DNA of 64,000 nt from an uncultured Muribaculaceae bacterium (lineage in GTDB: Bacteria > Bacteroidota > Bacteroidia > Bacteroidales > Muribaculaceae). The stretch spans positions 1 to 64,000 of the forward strand of contig CAJTUF010000002.1 of the NCBI GenBank assembly GCA_910579675.1, read 5' to 3'. The translations under genes were made by a program, and so were the position numbers. The notes under the pieces were generated by a model, which was given only the letters and a program-made list of their open reading frames with translations, did not search any database and was not told the origin of the DNA. Below are positions 17,902-26,799 of the stretch, one piece after another (the stretch's first letter is position 1; each line of letters begins with the position of its first letter).

Positions 17902-20408
17902 TGAGGAATACACTGAAAGCGACAACACTGGAGTCAAAACTCCCTCTGCTTGCCGTTGAACATGGCTGTATCATAAGCAAAGATGCCGACATTACTCTGG
18001 CGTTTGAGGTGACACTGCCCGAACTGTTCACGGTGACCTCGGCAGAATATGAGGCGATGCACGCTGCTTGGTGCAAGGCAATCAAGGTATTGCCCCACTT
18101 CTCGGTAGTTCATAAGCAAGACTGGTTTATGGCTGAGACATATAAGCCGGAATTACAAAAAGAGGATTTGAGTTTTCTCGACCGCTCATTTGAAAGACAT
18201 TTCAATGAGCGTCCATACTTGGCCCACCAGTGCTACCTGTTTCTGACAAAGACTACAAAGGAGAGAATGCGACAGCAGAGTAATTTTTCAACTCTATGTC
18301 GCGGACGTATTACTCCAAAGGAACTCAACCACGAGGTGATTGTGAAGTTCATGGAGTCGGTTGAGCAGTTTGAGCGAATCATCAATGATACCGGCTATCT
18401 CAAATTACGTCGCCTATCGGACGATGAGATTGTCGGCACTGAAAGCACCTCCGGCATAATTGAGCGGTATCTGTCTCTCTCGATGGGCAATGTGACCTGT
18501 CTGGAAGATATTGACCTCTCAGCTAAGGAAATGCGAATTGGCGACAAGATGCTCTGTCTGCATACGCTATCGGACACCGATGATTTGCCCGGCAAAGTCA
18601 GTACCGACAACCGATATGAACGGTTATCGACTGACAGGTCGGATTGTCGCCTCTCGTTTGCAAGTCCCGTCGGATTGCTGCTCCCATGCAACCATATTTA
18701 CAACCAGTATATTCTGATTGACGACCACGATGAGAACTTGGCAAGGTTTGAGAAAACAGCCCGTAATATGAACTCCCTCTCGAAGTATAGCCGAAGTAAT
18801 GCTATAAATAAGGAGTGGATAGACCAGTATCTTAACGAGGCTCATTCTTACAGCCTTATCTCGGTACGCTGCCATTGCAACATCATGGCTTGGAGTGATG
18901 AAGCTGAGGAGTTGCGGCGAATCAAGAACGAGGTCGGCGGTCAGTTGGCAACAATGGGGTGTATGCCACGGCACAACACTATTGACTGCCCGACATTGTT
19001 CTGGGGTGCAATGCCCGGCAATGAGGCTGACTTTCCGGCTGAAGAATCTTTCTACACATTCATAGAGCCTGCCGTTTGCTTCTTCACAGCCGAGACAAAC
19101 TACCGCTCATCCTTATCTCCATTCGGTATCAAGATGGTAGATAGATTGACCGGTAAGCCCGTTCACTTGGATATTTCCGATGAACCTATGAAGCGAGGTA
19201 TAACTACCAACCGCAACAAGTTCATATTGGGCCCGTCAGGTAGCGGAAAGTCATTCTTCACCAACCACCTTGTACGCCAATATTATGAGCAAGGCACCCA
19301 TGTGTTGCTCATTGACACCGGTAACTCTTACGAAGGTCTATGCAACCTTATTCGTAGTCGCACCCACGGCGAAGATGGTATCTATTACACTTACACCGAG
19401 GATAAGCCTATCTCGTTCAATCCGTTCTGGACGGATGACTGCATTTTCGATGTGGAGAAAAAGGATTCCATCAAGACGCTTCTGCTGACGCTGTGGAAGT
19501 CAGAGGACGACCGTATCAGCAAAACCGAAAGCGGTGAGCTTGGATCCGCATTGTCTATGTTCCTTGAAAAGATGGTGAAAGACCGTGATATTTTCCCATG
19601 TTTCAATTCGTTCTACGAATTTATGCGTGACGATTACCGTGCTGAAATGGCGCAACGGCCTATACCCATCTATAAACAGGACTTCGATATTGACAACTTT
19701 CTGACGACGCTACGCCAGTATTACCACGGCGGCAGGTATGATTTTCTTCTCAATTCAAAGGAGAATATCGACCTGCTCAACAAGCGGTTCGTAGTCTTCG
19801 AGGTGGATTCGGTGAAGGACAACAAGGAACTATTCCCCATCGTCACAATCATCATTATGGAGGCGTTCATCAACAAGATGCGTCGCCTGAAAGGTATCAG
19901 AAAAATGATGATTGTGGAAGAAGCGTGGAAAGCTCTTTCAACGGCGAATATGGCGGAGTATCTGAAGTATATGTTCAAGACGGTACGCAAATTCTTCGGT
20001 GAGGCTGTGGTGGTTACACAAGAGGTTGACGATATTATCTCGTCGCCCATTGTAAAAGAGACCATCATAAACAACTCCGACTGCAAAATTCTGTTGGATC
20101 AGCGCAAATATATGAATCGTTTCGACCAGATTCAGGAACTGTTAGGCTTGACCGACAAGGAGAAAGCGCAGATTTTGAGTATTAACATGGCAAACAATCC
20201 CAGCCGACTATATAAAGAGGTGTGGATTGGATTGGGTGGCACACAATCTGCCGTCTATGCCACGGAGGTATCCGGCGAGGAGTATTACTGCTACACCACT
20301 GAGGAAACTGAAAAAGTGGAGGTTCAGCGACTCGCTGCCAAACTCGGCGGAAACCTTGAAATGGCAATCCGCATGATGGCTCAACAGAGAAGGGAGGGTG
20401 CGACATGA
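17901..20408 (+). CDS. traG: Conjugation ATPase TraG (VirB4 family)
   Basis: This 835-residue ATPase powers assembly of the conjugation apparatus. It has a non-catalytic N-terminal domain (1 to about 420), Walker A GPSGSGKS at about 443-450 and a Walker B-like MMIVEEAWKAL near 668-678. A later motif, VVVTQEVDDI, precedes the conserved SDCKILLDQRK segment. The length is normal for Bacteroidales TraG. It overlaps traF by 1 nt and the following small gene by 4 nt. Confidence 0.93.
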   Translation: MRNTLKATTLESKLPLLAVEHGCIISKDADITLAFEVTLPELFTVTSAEYEAMHAAWCKAIKVLPHFSVVHKQDWFMAETYKPELQKEDLSFLDRSFERHFNERPYLAHQCYLFLTKTTKERMRQQSNFSTLCRGRITPKELNHEVIVKFMESVEQFERIINDTGYLKLRRLSDDEIVGTESTSGIIERYLSLSMGNVTCLEDIDLSAKEMRIGDKMLCLHTLSDTDDLPGKVSTDNRYERLSTDRSDCRLSFASPVGLLLPCNHIYNQYILIDDHDENLARFEKTARNMNSLSKYSRSNAINKEWIDQYLNEAHSYSLISVRCHCNIMAWSDEAEELRRIKNEVGGQLATMGCMPRHNTIDCPTLFWGAMPGNEADFPAEESFYTFIEPAVCFFTAETNYRSSLSPFGIKMVDRLTGKPVHLDISDEPMKRGITTNRNKFILGPSGSGKSFFTNHLVRQYYEQGTHVLLIDTGNSYEGLCNLIRSRTHGEDGIYYTYTEDKPISFNPFWTDDCIFDVEKKDSIKTLLLTLWKSEDDRISKTESGELGSALSMFLEKMVKDRDIFPCFNSFYEFMRDDYRAEMAQRPIPIYKQDFDIDNFLTTLRQYYHGGRYDFLLNSKENIDLLNKRFVVFEVDSVKDNKELFPIVTIIIMEAFINKMRRLKGIRKMMIVEEAWKALSTANMAEYLKYMFKTVRKFFGEAVVVTQEVDDIISSPIVKETIINNSDCKILLDQRKYMNRFDQIQELLGLTDKEKAQILSINMANNPSRLYKEVWIGLGGTQSAVYATEVSGEEYYCYTTEETEKVEVQRLAAKLGGNLEMAIRMMAQQRREGAT

Positions 20409-20587
20409 AAATACCAAAAGTGTTTCACCCCATTCTCGGAATACTCGTCGGGACAATTCTCTTTCTCTCTGCCATAGGATTGCTGTCGGTGGCATTTGTC
20501 GGGGCTGTCAAATGCGTTGAATATGCCAAGCCATTCTTTATGGAGTTTCTATCCGACATTCATTTCAAAGACTGGTTCCCACTATGA
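20405..20587 (+). CDS. Small membrane protein (TraH position, first of two)
   Basis: This 60-residue protein has one long hydrophobic helix (about residues 9-36) and a short aromatic tail (FKDWFPL). It starts 4 nt inside traG and its end overlaps the next small gene by 4 nt, so it is translated as part of the operon. I do not recognise a family. Small single-pass proteins are common here in Bacteroidales transfer operons. Confidence 0.6.
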   Translation: MKIPKVFHPILGILVGTILFLSAIGLLSVAFVGAVKCVEYAKPFFMEFLSDIHFKDWFPL

Positions 20588-20721
20588 AAACGTTTCTGAG
20601 AATCGTTGGATTACTTCTGGTGGCTATTGCAATCAGTGCGACAATTCTAATAGTACTTCCTTTGCTCCTGCTCTATGTCGGAATAAGGCTAATTGGAGGC
20701 ATAGCCTCTAAAATCAACTGA
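20584..20721 (+). CDS. Very small membrane protein (45 aa)
   Basis: This 45-residue frame starts with MKTFLRIVGLLLVAIA, has an almost entirely hydrophobic core (about 7-40) and ends GGIASKIN. The ATG overlaps the preceding stop (ATGA arrangement) and traI begins 10 nt after its stop. The tight packing inside an operon and the coherent single-helix composition support it as real despite its size. No family is recognised; it may assist assembly of the membrane complex. Confidence 0.55.
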   Translation: MKTFLRIVGLLLVAIAISATILIVLPLLLLYVGIRLIGGIASKIN

Positions 20722-20731
20722 AAACAACTCA

Positions 20732-21370
20732 ATGAAAAACATCAAGACAATCCTCATGCTGTTTGCCTTTGTTCTGCTCCTCGGAGCGGGCAATGCAAAC
20801 GCCCAGTGGACGGTGATTGACCCGTCAAACATAGCCCAGAGTATCGTAAACTCTTCAAAATCACTCGTTCAAGAGTCAACGACGGCCACAAATATGGTGA
20901 AAAATTTTCAGGAAACAGTGAAAATTTATCAGCAGGCTAAGAAGTATTACGATGCTCTGCAACAGGTAAATAACCTTGTCCGCGATGCCCGAAAGGTGCA
21001 GCAGACAATTCTCATGCTCGGCAATATTTCCGGCTACTACGTCAACAACTTCAACAAGATGTTGACCGATCCCAATTTCACCTCCTCGGAACTTTCGGCG
21101 ATCGCTTCGGGCTACACCCGAATTTTGGAGGAAGCCGGTGGTGTTCTGCAAGACCTGAAGCAGGTTGTCAACATCACAACTCTATCCATGACGGATAAAG
21201 ACCGTATGGATGTGGTTGATGATTGCTACAAGGAGATGAAGCGGCTGAAGAACCTCACGGCTTACTATACCAATAAAAATATCTCGGTGTCTTATCTCCG
21301 TGCAAAGAAGAAAGCTGACACAGAACGTGTAGTGTCTCTCTATGGTGACGGAAGCGAAAAATACTGGTAA
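20732..21370 (+). CDS. traI: Conjugative transfer protein TraI (DUF4141)
   Basis: This 212-residue exported protein has a signal peptide (cleavage likely after GNANA, about residue 24). The mature part is helical with coiled-coil character (FQETVKIYQQAKKYYDALQQVNNLVRDARKVQ, shown here as about residues 52-84). This matches DUF4141/TraI, the VirB5-like periplasmic component. It precedes the polytopic traJ by 5 nt, as VirB5 precedes VirB6. Confidence 0.85.
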   Translation: MKNIKTILMLFAFVLLLGAGNANAQWTVIDPSNIAQSIVNSSKSLVQESTTATNMVKNFQETVKIYQQAKKYYDALQQVNNLVRDARKVQQTILMLGNISGYYVNNFNKMLTDPNFTSSELSAIASGYTRILEEAGGVLQDLKQVVNITTLSMTDKDRMDVVDDCYKEMKRLKNLTAYYTNKNISVSYLRAKKKADTERVVSLYGDGSEKYW

Positions 21371-21375
21371 CGCCT

Positions 21376-22389
21376 ATGCTTTGTGCTATAGATTTTGACA
21401 ACCTGCACACCGTACTTCGGTCTCTCTATGACGAGATGATGCCGTTGTGCAGCGACATGGCAGGTGTGGCTCAGGCAATTGCCGGATTGGGTGCGCTGTT
21501 TTATGTGGCATACCGTATCTGGCGGTCGCTTGCCGCAGCCGAACCGATTGACGTGTTCCCGCTACTCCGTCCCTTCGCCATAGGGCTTTGCATTATGTTC
21601 TTCCCTACAATCGTGCTTGGCACAATCAACTCAATAATGTCGCCGATTGTGCAGGGAACGGCAGGAATGCTTGAAGGTCAGACGCTCGATATGCAACATT
21701 ATCGGGAGGAGAAGGACAGATTGGAGCATGAGGCAATGATGAATGATCCATCAACTGCTTACCTTGTCGATGACGCTGAATTTGACCGTCAGATTGATGA
21801 ACTTGGAGTAACCGAAATTGGTACCGCTGCCGGAATGTATATCGAGCGAGGTATGTATAAGGTGAAGAAGGCTATCCAAAATTTCTTCCGGGAATTATTG
21901 GAGATGCTCTTTCAAGCTGCTTCTCTCACCATAGACACCATAAGGACATTCTTCCTCATAGTGTTAGCGATACTCGGACCTATCGCATTCGCTATATCGG
22001 TGTGGGATGGATTCCAATCCACTCTTACCCAATGGATATGCAGATATGTTCAGGTTTACTTATGGCTTCCGGTAGCTGATTTGTTCTCGACGATATTGGC
22101 GAAAATTCAGGTGCTGATGCTCCAAAACGATATATCGGAGTTGACGAATAATCCTAATGTAAATCTCGATAGTTCAAATACTTGCTACACAATATTTATG
22201 ATTATAGGCATTATCGGATACTTCACTATTCCGACAGTTGCAAGCTGGATTATTCAGTCGGGAGGCATGGGCGCTTACACCAAGCATGTCAACTCAATGG
22301 GTATGCAAGGCGGCTCGGCAATCGGTGGGATAGCAGGGTCTGCCACTGGTAATGTGGCAGGTCGAGCCGGTAAACTTTTGAAAAAATAG
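21376..22389 (+). CDS. traJ: Conjugative transfer protein TraJ (VirB6-like)
   Basis: This 337-residue polytopic membrane protein has hydrophobic segments around residues 25-48, 60-85, 180-215, 225-245 and 275-300, and a Gly-rich C-terminus (GGSAIGGIAGSATGN). This is the TraJ/VirB6-like pattern, forming part of the inner-membrane pore. A soluble acidic loop lies between about 105 and 155. It has 3-5 nt spacing to both neighbours. Confidence 0.88.
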   Translation: MLCAIDFDNLHTVLRSLYDEMMPLCSDMAGVAQAIAGLGALFYVAYRIWRSLAAAEPIDVFPLLRPFAIGLCIMFFPTIVLGTINSIMSPIVQGTAGMLEGQTLDMQHYREEKDRLEHEAMMNDPSTAYLVDDAEFDRQIDELGVTEIGTAAGMYIERGMYKVKKAIQNFFRELLEMLFQAASLTIDTIRTFFLIVLAILGPIAFAISVWDGFQSTLTQWICRYVQVYLWLPVADLFSTILAKIQVLMLQNDISELTNNPNVNLDSSNTCYTIFMIIGIIGYFTIPTVASWIIQSGGMGAYTKHVNSMGMQGGSAIGGIAGSATGNVAGRAGKLLKK

Positions 22390-22392
22390 CTT

Positions 22393-23016
22393 ATGGAGTT
22401 CAAATCACTCAAAAACATAGAGTCGTCGTTCCGGCAGATTCGTCTTTTCGGCATTGTATTCGTGAGCTTATGTGCTGTGGTGGCTGTGGCCAGCGTGATG
22501 CTTTCGCTCAACTTTGCAGAGAAGCAGCGGGAAAAGATCTATGTCCTTGATAATGGCAAGTCACTGATGCTTGCTCTCTCTCAGGATATGGAGCAGAACC
22601 GTCCCGCAGAGGCCCGGGAGCATGTGCGACGTTTCCATGAACTGTTCTTCACACTCTCGCCGGAAAAGTCAGCGATTGAGCACAATGTCAGTCGGGCGTT
22701 GCTACTGGCCGATAAAAGTGCCTACAATTATTACCGAGACTTCACCGAACAGGGCTACTACAACCGCATCATCGCCGGCAATATCACTCAGACGCTGACG
22801 GTGGATAGTGTGGTAGTCAACTTTACCAACTATCCCTACGATGTGCGGACGTATGCCAAGCAGATGATTATCCGTCAGAGTAATGTGACGGAGAGGTCGT
22901 TGGTAAGTACCTGCAAGTTGAGCAACTCCGGACGTTCCGATGACAATCCCAACGGCTTCATCATCCAGAACTTCACGGTGGTGGAGAATAAGGACATTCA
23001 GACAATCAAGAAGTAG
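22393..23016 (+). CDS. traK: Conjugative transfer protein TraK (VirB8-like)
   Basis: This 207-residue protein has a short cytosolic N-terminus, one transmembrane helix (about 18-40) and a periplasmic domain, as in VirB8-type scaffold proteins. The conserved Bacteroidales TraK start (MEFKSLKNIESSFRQIR) is clear. It directly abuts traL. The C-terminal KDIQTIKK is a short charged tail. Confidence 0.88.
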   Translation: MEFKSLKNIESSFRQIRLFGIVFVSLCAVVAVASVMLSLNFAEKQREKIYVLDNGKSLMLALSQDMEQNRPAEAREHVRRFHELFFTLSPEKSAIEHNVSRALLLADKSAYNYYRDFTEQGYYNRIIAGNITQTLTVDSVVVNFTNYPYDVRTYAKQMIIRQSNVTERSLVSTCKLSNSGRSDDNPNGFIIQNFTVVENKDIQTIKK

Positions 23017-23376
23017 ATGAAAATCAAAATCATCCCCGATGCCGTGCTCGACCTTTTTAATAAGTTGGTGCAGCGTAAGGAGGGAGCTGTGGAGTATGTA
23101 CGTCGCAAGTGCGACGACATACCTCCGCAGAAGCGGTTCAGGGTCGTGGCTGTGGCCTTTCTTCTGTTCGCTATGCTCGCTCTCTTTGTTTTCGGTAAAT
23201 CAATGTATAACATCTACAATGGGGTTCACAGTAACCCCGCTTTCGGCAACATCAAGCAGATGCCGATGCCCGACAAGGGCGACTCACCCGCAATAAATGA
23301 TTTCTATGGATCTGAAGAACCTGTGGAACAAACTGACGCGCCCAACCACCGAGGCGGAGCGCAAGATGCGGATTAA
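23017..23376 (+). CDS. traL: Conjugative transfer protein TraL-like (DUF3989)
   Basis: This 119-residue protein has a basic N-terminal cytosolic region, one transmembrane helix (about 44-64) and a short hydrophilic tail. The position and layout match DUF3989/TraL. Its last 71-80 nt are shared, in a different frame, with the start of traM, an unusually long overlap in this otherwise tightly spaced operon. Function within the mating complex is unknown. Confidence 0.8.
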   Translation: MKIKIIPDAVLDLFNKLVQRKEGAVEYVRRKCDDIPPQKRFRVVAVAFLLFAMLALFVFGKSMYNIYNGVHSNPAFGNIKQMPMPDKGDSPAINDFYGSEEPVEQTDAPNHRGGAQDAD

Positions 23377-24481
23377 ATATTTGGTGGCTTTCCCGGCTAT
23401 GTTTCTGACTACCGGCATAATTCTCTGGCTCATCTTCGACAGTTTCGGGGACGGTGCGCAGACGAACACAAACGGTTTCAATCAAAATATGCCCGAACCG
23501 GATGCGAAGGAGATAGTGAGCGACAAACGAGACGCTTACGCTACGCAGAAGGATACGGCTGTGAATGTGGCTGAGGTTGTGCCAACGATCGACTCCATAC
23601 CTCCGCAGGAGGATGTGGTTGCGCCCAATCAAATTGAGCAATCAAACCAAGTTTATCAGGAAGTTCAAGCCTCGTTGGAGGATTTTTACATTCCCGAAGA
23701 CCAATCGGCGGCACAGGTCGCGGAATTGCAAGCGAGGATTGATGAACTGGAAATGCAGAATGCCTACGCCCAGCAGCAGACTCAGCAGCCCAATGAAGTG
23801 GAGCTGATGGAGAAGTCTTATCAGTTGGCAGCGCAATACCTCGGCACCGGCAATGGCGGTCAGCAAGCGGTCATTGTGGATGAGCCGGAGAAGGAGCGTA
23901 ATGTTATGCCGGTGAATCAGGTCAACCGTAATGTGGTTTCCTCTCTCAGTGCGGCAACATCTGAACGGTCATTCTCTACCGCTGTCGGCGGCAAGCGTCA
24001 GAATTTCAAGAATACCATTTCAGCGTGCATAGCCTCTGACCAGTCGGTAATTGACGGTCAGAGCGTGAAACTGAGAACCCTTGAACCTATGTGGATAGGC
24101 AACTCGCTGTTGCCAAAGAATACAACCATTGTCGGCTCGGCGCGATTACAAGGTGAACGCCTTGAAATCACGATTGAAAGCATTGAGGCATTGGGTTGTA
24201 TCATGGAGGTTGACCTCGCGGTATATGACTCAGACGGTCAGGATGGTATCAACATTCCCAATTCTATGGAGTCAGACGCACTGAAAGAAATCGGAGCCAA
24301 TATGGGTAGCACCGTCGGCAGTTCAATCAACATATCCACCAATGCCGGAGCGCAGATTGTCTCCGATGTAGGCCGTGGCTTACTCAATGGCGTAGGCCAA
24401 TATCTTACCAAGAAAGTCCGGCAGGTGAAAGTTCATCTGAAATCCGGCTACAAAGTGATGCTCAAACAGGTTGAGCAGTAA
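23306..24481 (+). CDS. traM: Conjugative transfer protein TraM (VirB10-like)
   Basis: This protein of about 391 residues has a cytosolic start (MDLKNLWNKLTRPTTEAE), one transmembrane helix (about 28-48), a Gln/Glu-rich periplasmic coil (about 110-165) and a C-terminal TraM domain with a beta-rich core (VKLRTLEPMWIGNSLLPKNT, near 255-275). This resembles VirB10-type proteins bridging both membranes. The ATG at 23306 is preferred, but an in-frame ATG at 23297 would add three residues. Either start lies inside traL. Confidence 0.87.
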   Translation: MDLKNLWNKLTRPTTEAERKMRIKYLVAFPAMFLTTGIILWLIFDSFGDGAQTNTNGFNQNMPEPDAKEIVSDKRDAYATQKDTAVNVAEVVPTIDSIPPQEDVVAPNQIEQSNQVYQEVQASLEDFYIPEDQSAAQVAELQARIDELEMQNAYAQQQTQQPNEVELMEKSYQLAAQYLGTGNGGQQAVIVDEPEKERNVMPVNQVNRNVVSSLSAATSERSFSTAVGGKRQNFKNTISACIASDQSVIDGQSVKLRTLEPMWIGNSLLPKNTTIVGSARLQGERLEITIESIEALGCIMEVDLAVYDSDGQDGINIPNSMESDALKEIGANMGSTVGSSINISTNAGAQIVSDVGRGLLNGVGQYLTKKVRQVKVHLKSGYKVMLKQVEQ

Positions 24482-24506
24482 TCAACAAAACACACCAACA
24501 CAACGA

Positions 24507-25514
24507 ATGAAAACAATCACAAAACTCTTCGTTGCGGCAGTGGCGCTTTTCGGAGCAGCCACCGCTGTCAACGCAAAAACAGTCAAAAACACCGATAACA
24601 ATGTGTCTTCTGACACTGAAACGGTCGCCGCACACGACATGACCGTGTATGGTGCTAACTACACCGATGGCGACAAATTCGATGGTCTTACCCGAAAAGT
24701 TGGTTTCGACCCAATGATTCCGCCTCACGCGCTGGAGGTATGCTACAACAAGACCACGCATATCATCTTCCCGGCAGAAATCACCTATGTGGACTTGGGC
24801 AATGAGAACCTCGTTGCCGGACTCGCTGACGGTGCAAAGAATGTGTTGCGTGTAAAATCGGCTTTTAAGTCGTTCAAGCAGGAAACCAATCTTTCGGTTA
24901 TCACTGAAGATGGTAGCTATTACACATTTAACGTCAAATTCGCCAAAGAGCCGCTGTTGCTCAGTATCGAAATGACCGATTTTCTCCATGATGGCGAAGC
25001 CGTGAACCGCCCCAACAACGCACAGGAGATCTATCTGGAAAAACTCGGTCAGGAGTCGCCTATGCTTGTAAAGCTGATTATGAAATCCATCTACAAGCAG
25101 AACAAGCGTGAAATCAAACATATAGGCAGCAAGCGTTTTGGGATCCAGTTCCTTCTGAAATCCATCTACACCAACAATGGCTTGCTCTATTTCCACACGG
25201 AACTTAAGAACACTTCAAATATCGCTTTCGACATTGACTATGTAATGTTCAAGATTGTGGATAAGAAAGTTGTTAAGAGAATCGCAATGCAGGAGAATGT
25301 TGTAGAACCACTCCGTGCCCAGAACTATGTGACGGTGGTACACGGTAAATCTACAGAGCATACCGTGTTCGCCTTGGAAAAATTCACCATCCCCGATGAC
25401 AAACAGCTCGTTATCGAAGTCGCCGAAAAGGAAGGTGGCCGCCATCAGTCCTTTGTGGTCGATAACGAAGACATTGTGAGAGCCAACGTAATTGACGAAC
25501 TTTCAATTCAGTAA
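24507..25514 (+). CDS. traN: Conjugative transfer protein TraN (DUF4138, VirB9-like)
   Basis: This 335-residue exported protein has a signal peptide (MKTITKLFVAAVALFGAATA, cleavage near 23) and a beta-rich mature domain typical of DUF4138/TraN. It is the likely outer-membrane-side partner of TraM. The ATG at 24507 gives a proper signal peptide; longer frames overlap traM. It is followed after 4 nt by traO. Confidence 0.88.
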   Translation: MKTITKLFVAAVALFGAATAVNAKTVKNTDNNVSSDTETVAAHDMTVYGANYTDGDKFDGLTRKVGFDPMIPPHALEVCYNKTTHIIFPAEITYVDLGNENLVAGLADGAKNVLRVKSAFKSFKQETNLSVITEDGSYYTFNVKFAKEPLLLSIEMTDFLHDGEAVNRPNNAQEIYLEKLGQESPMLVKLIMKSIYKQNKREIKHIGSKRFGIQFLLKSIYTNNGLLYFHTELKNTSNIAFDIDYVMFKIVDKKVVKRIAMQENVVEPLRAQNYVTVVHGKSTEHTVFALEKFTIPDDKQLVIEVAEKEGGRHQSFVVDNEDIVRANVIDELSIQ

Positions 25515-25518
25515 TCCA

Positions 25519-26103
25519 ATGAGAAAAGCGATGATAATTTTCGCTGCCATGCTTGCCCTTTTCTCAGGGCAGGCAATGGCCCAGCGAACACTTCCCGGCA
25601 TGAGGTCGGTAGAAGTCAAGGCGAATATGGTTGACGGTTTCTATACCGGCTCAGCCCGTGACTGTGGCTATTCCTTCGGAGTGTATTACTCCGTATTCAA
25701 AGGCAATAACGCACATGAGTGGACTTTTGGCGGAGAATATCTTCAGTCCTATAAGCCTTACGGAGAGAAAGGTCGAATCCCCATTGCTGAATTTATAGGC
25801 GAAGCTGGATATAATCTCCACCTATACAGCAACTACTCACAGTTCTTTCACCTCTATGGAGGAATCTCGGCTCTTGCCGGATATGAGACGGTCAACTGGG
25901 GAAAGGCGCTGTTGCCAGACGGAGCAACGCTCCACAACTCGGACGCATTCATCTATGGTGGAGCGGTCAATCTTCAAGCCGATTTCTATCTCTCAGACAG
26001 AATCGCCCTCACCGCCAACCTCAAAGAGAGATTCATTTTCGGTAATTCAACGGGGCACTGCCATTTCTCCTACGGACTGGGCATTAGAATTATGATGGAC
26101 TGA
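25519..26103 (+). CDS. traO: Conjugative transfer protein TraO
   Basis: This 194-residue protein has a signal peptide (MRKAMIIFAAMLALFSGQAMA) and a mature part with alternating aromatic beta strands and a terminal aromatic strand, suggesting a small outer-membrane beta barrel as proposed for TraO. The start at 25519 is chosen to fit the signal peptide; upstream in-frame sequence belongs to traN. It sits 6 nt before the next gene. Confidence 0.85.
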   Translation: MRKAMIIFAAMLALFSGQAMAQRTLPGMRSVEVKANMVDGFYTGSARDCGYSFGVYYSVFKGNNAHEWTFGGEYLQSYKPYGEKGRIPIAEFIGEAGYNLHLYSNYSQFFHLYGGISALAGYETVNWGKALLPDGATLHNSDAFIYGGAVNLQADFYLSDRIALTANLKERFIFGNSTGHCHFSYGLGIRIMMD

Positions 26104-26109
26104 CAGGCT

Positions 26110-26796
26110 ATGAGATACACTGAGAAAGATATTCCGGGGATGCCGATTACGGCATTCTTGGATGCCCTTGGCGAAAAGTCAGTTGGCGGCTATGGATATT
26201 TGAAACTTTACTATGCTCCGTACCGTGATGATGCAGAGGCATTATTAGTGGTTGACACCAAAATGAATAATTGGTATGATCACGGGACTGATGAATCCGG
26301 TAATTTATATGATTTAGCGGAACTTACAGCAAGGGGCGACCATCGGAAGGATATTAGCGGCTACATTGTCAAGATGATGAACGATAATGAGATAGCCAAA
26401 GAAATGCTCACAAAAAGAGCCATTGAGCCACAGGTAATACACCTCGACATTGCAAAGATGCCGCTCACTGACTTTATGAAGGCATTGGGTCAGGAACATC
26501 CGGTAGCTGCCGACGGTGATTTGAGAATCTATAATACTCCCTATGATTCATCGGCCAAAGGTACGATGGTTATCAATATCCGCACGAACTTATGGCATGA
26601 TACCAAGTCTGGTGCCAATGGTGGAATCTATGACCTTGCGTATGAACTGACAGGCTGCGCCAACAAATCGGAACTAAACCGATATATTGCTGGTGAGATG
26701 AATGCCTACAAACAGCGTGAGCATAATAAACCGGAAGTCAAGCCGAAGCCACTAAAGGCTGAAACGAATCAGCCTAAACGTAAGATGCGCCGTTAG
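26110..26796 (+). CDS. Protein with two Cys-less CHC2-like (primase zinc-finger-like) repeats
   Basis: This 228-residue protein contains two related modules about 107 residues apart: residues 8-72 (MPITAFLDALG, APYRDD, NNWYDHGTDESGNLYDLAEL) and 114-180 (MPLTDFMKALG, TPYDSS, NLWHDTKSGANGGIYDLAYEL). Both match the N-terminal region of the adjacent TraP primase (IPIADFLRRLG, APYREE, NVFYDFGTGCGGDIFKLA) but have lost the zinc-ligand cysteines. The tail is Lys/Pro-rich. It lies 3 nt upstream of traP. It may be a non-catalytic partner that helps the primase bind single-stranded DNA; that is inference. Confidence 0.7.
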   Translation: MRYTEKDIPGMPITAFLDALGEKSVGGYGYLKLYYAPYRDDAEALLVVDTKMNNWYDHGTDESGNLYDLAELTARGDHRKDISGYIVKMMNDNEIAKEMLTKRAIEPQVIHLDIAKMPLTDFMKALGQEHPVAADGDLRIYNTPYDSSAKGTMVINIRTNLWHDTKSGANGGIYDLAYELTGCANKSELNRYIAGEMNAYKQREHNKPEVKPKPLKAETNQPKRKMRR

Positions 26797-26799
26797 CCT

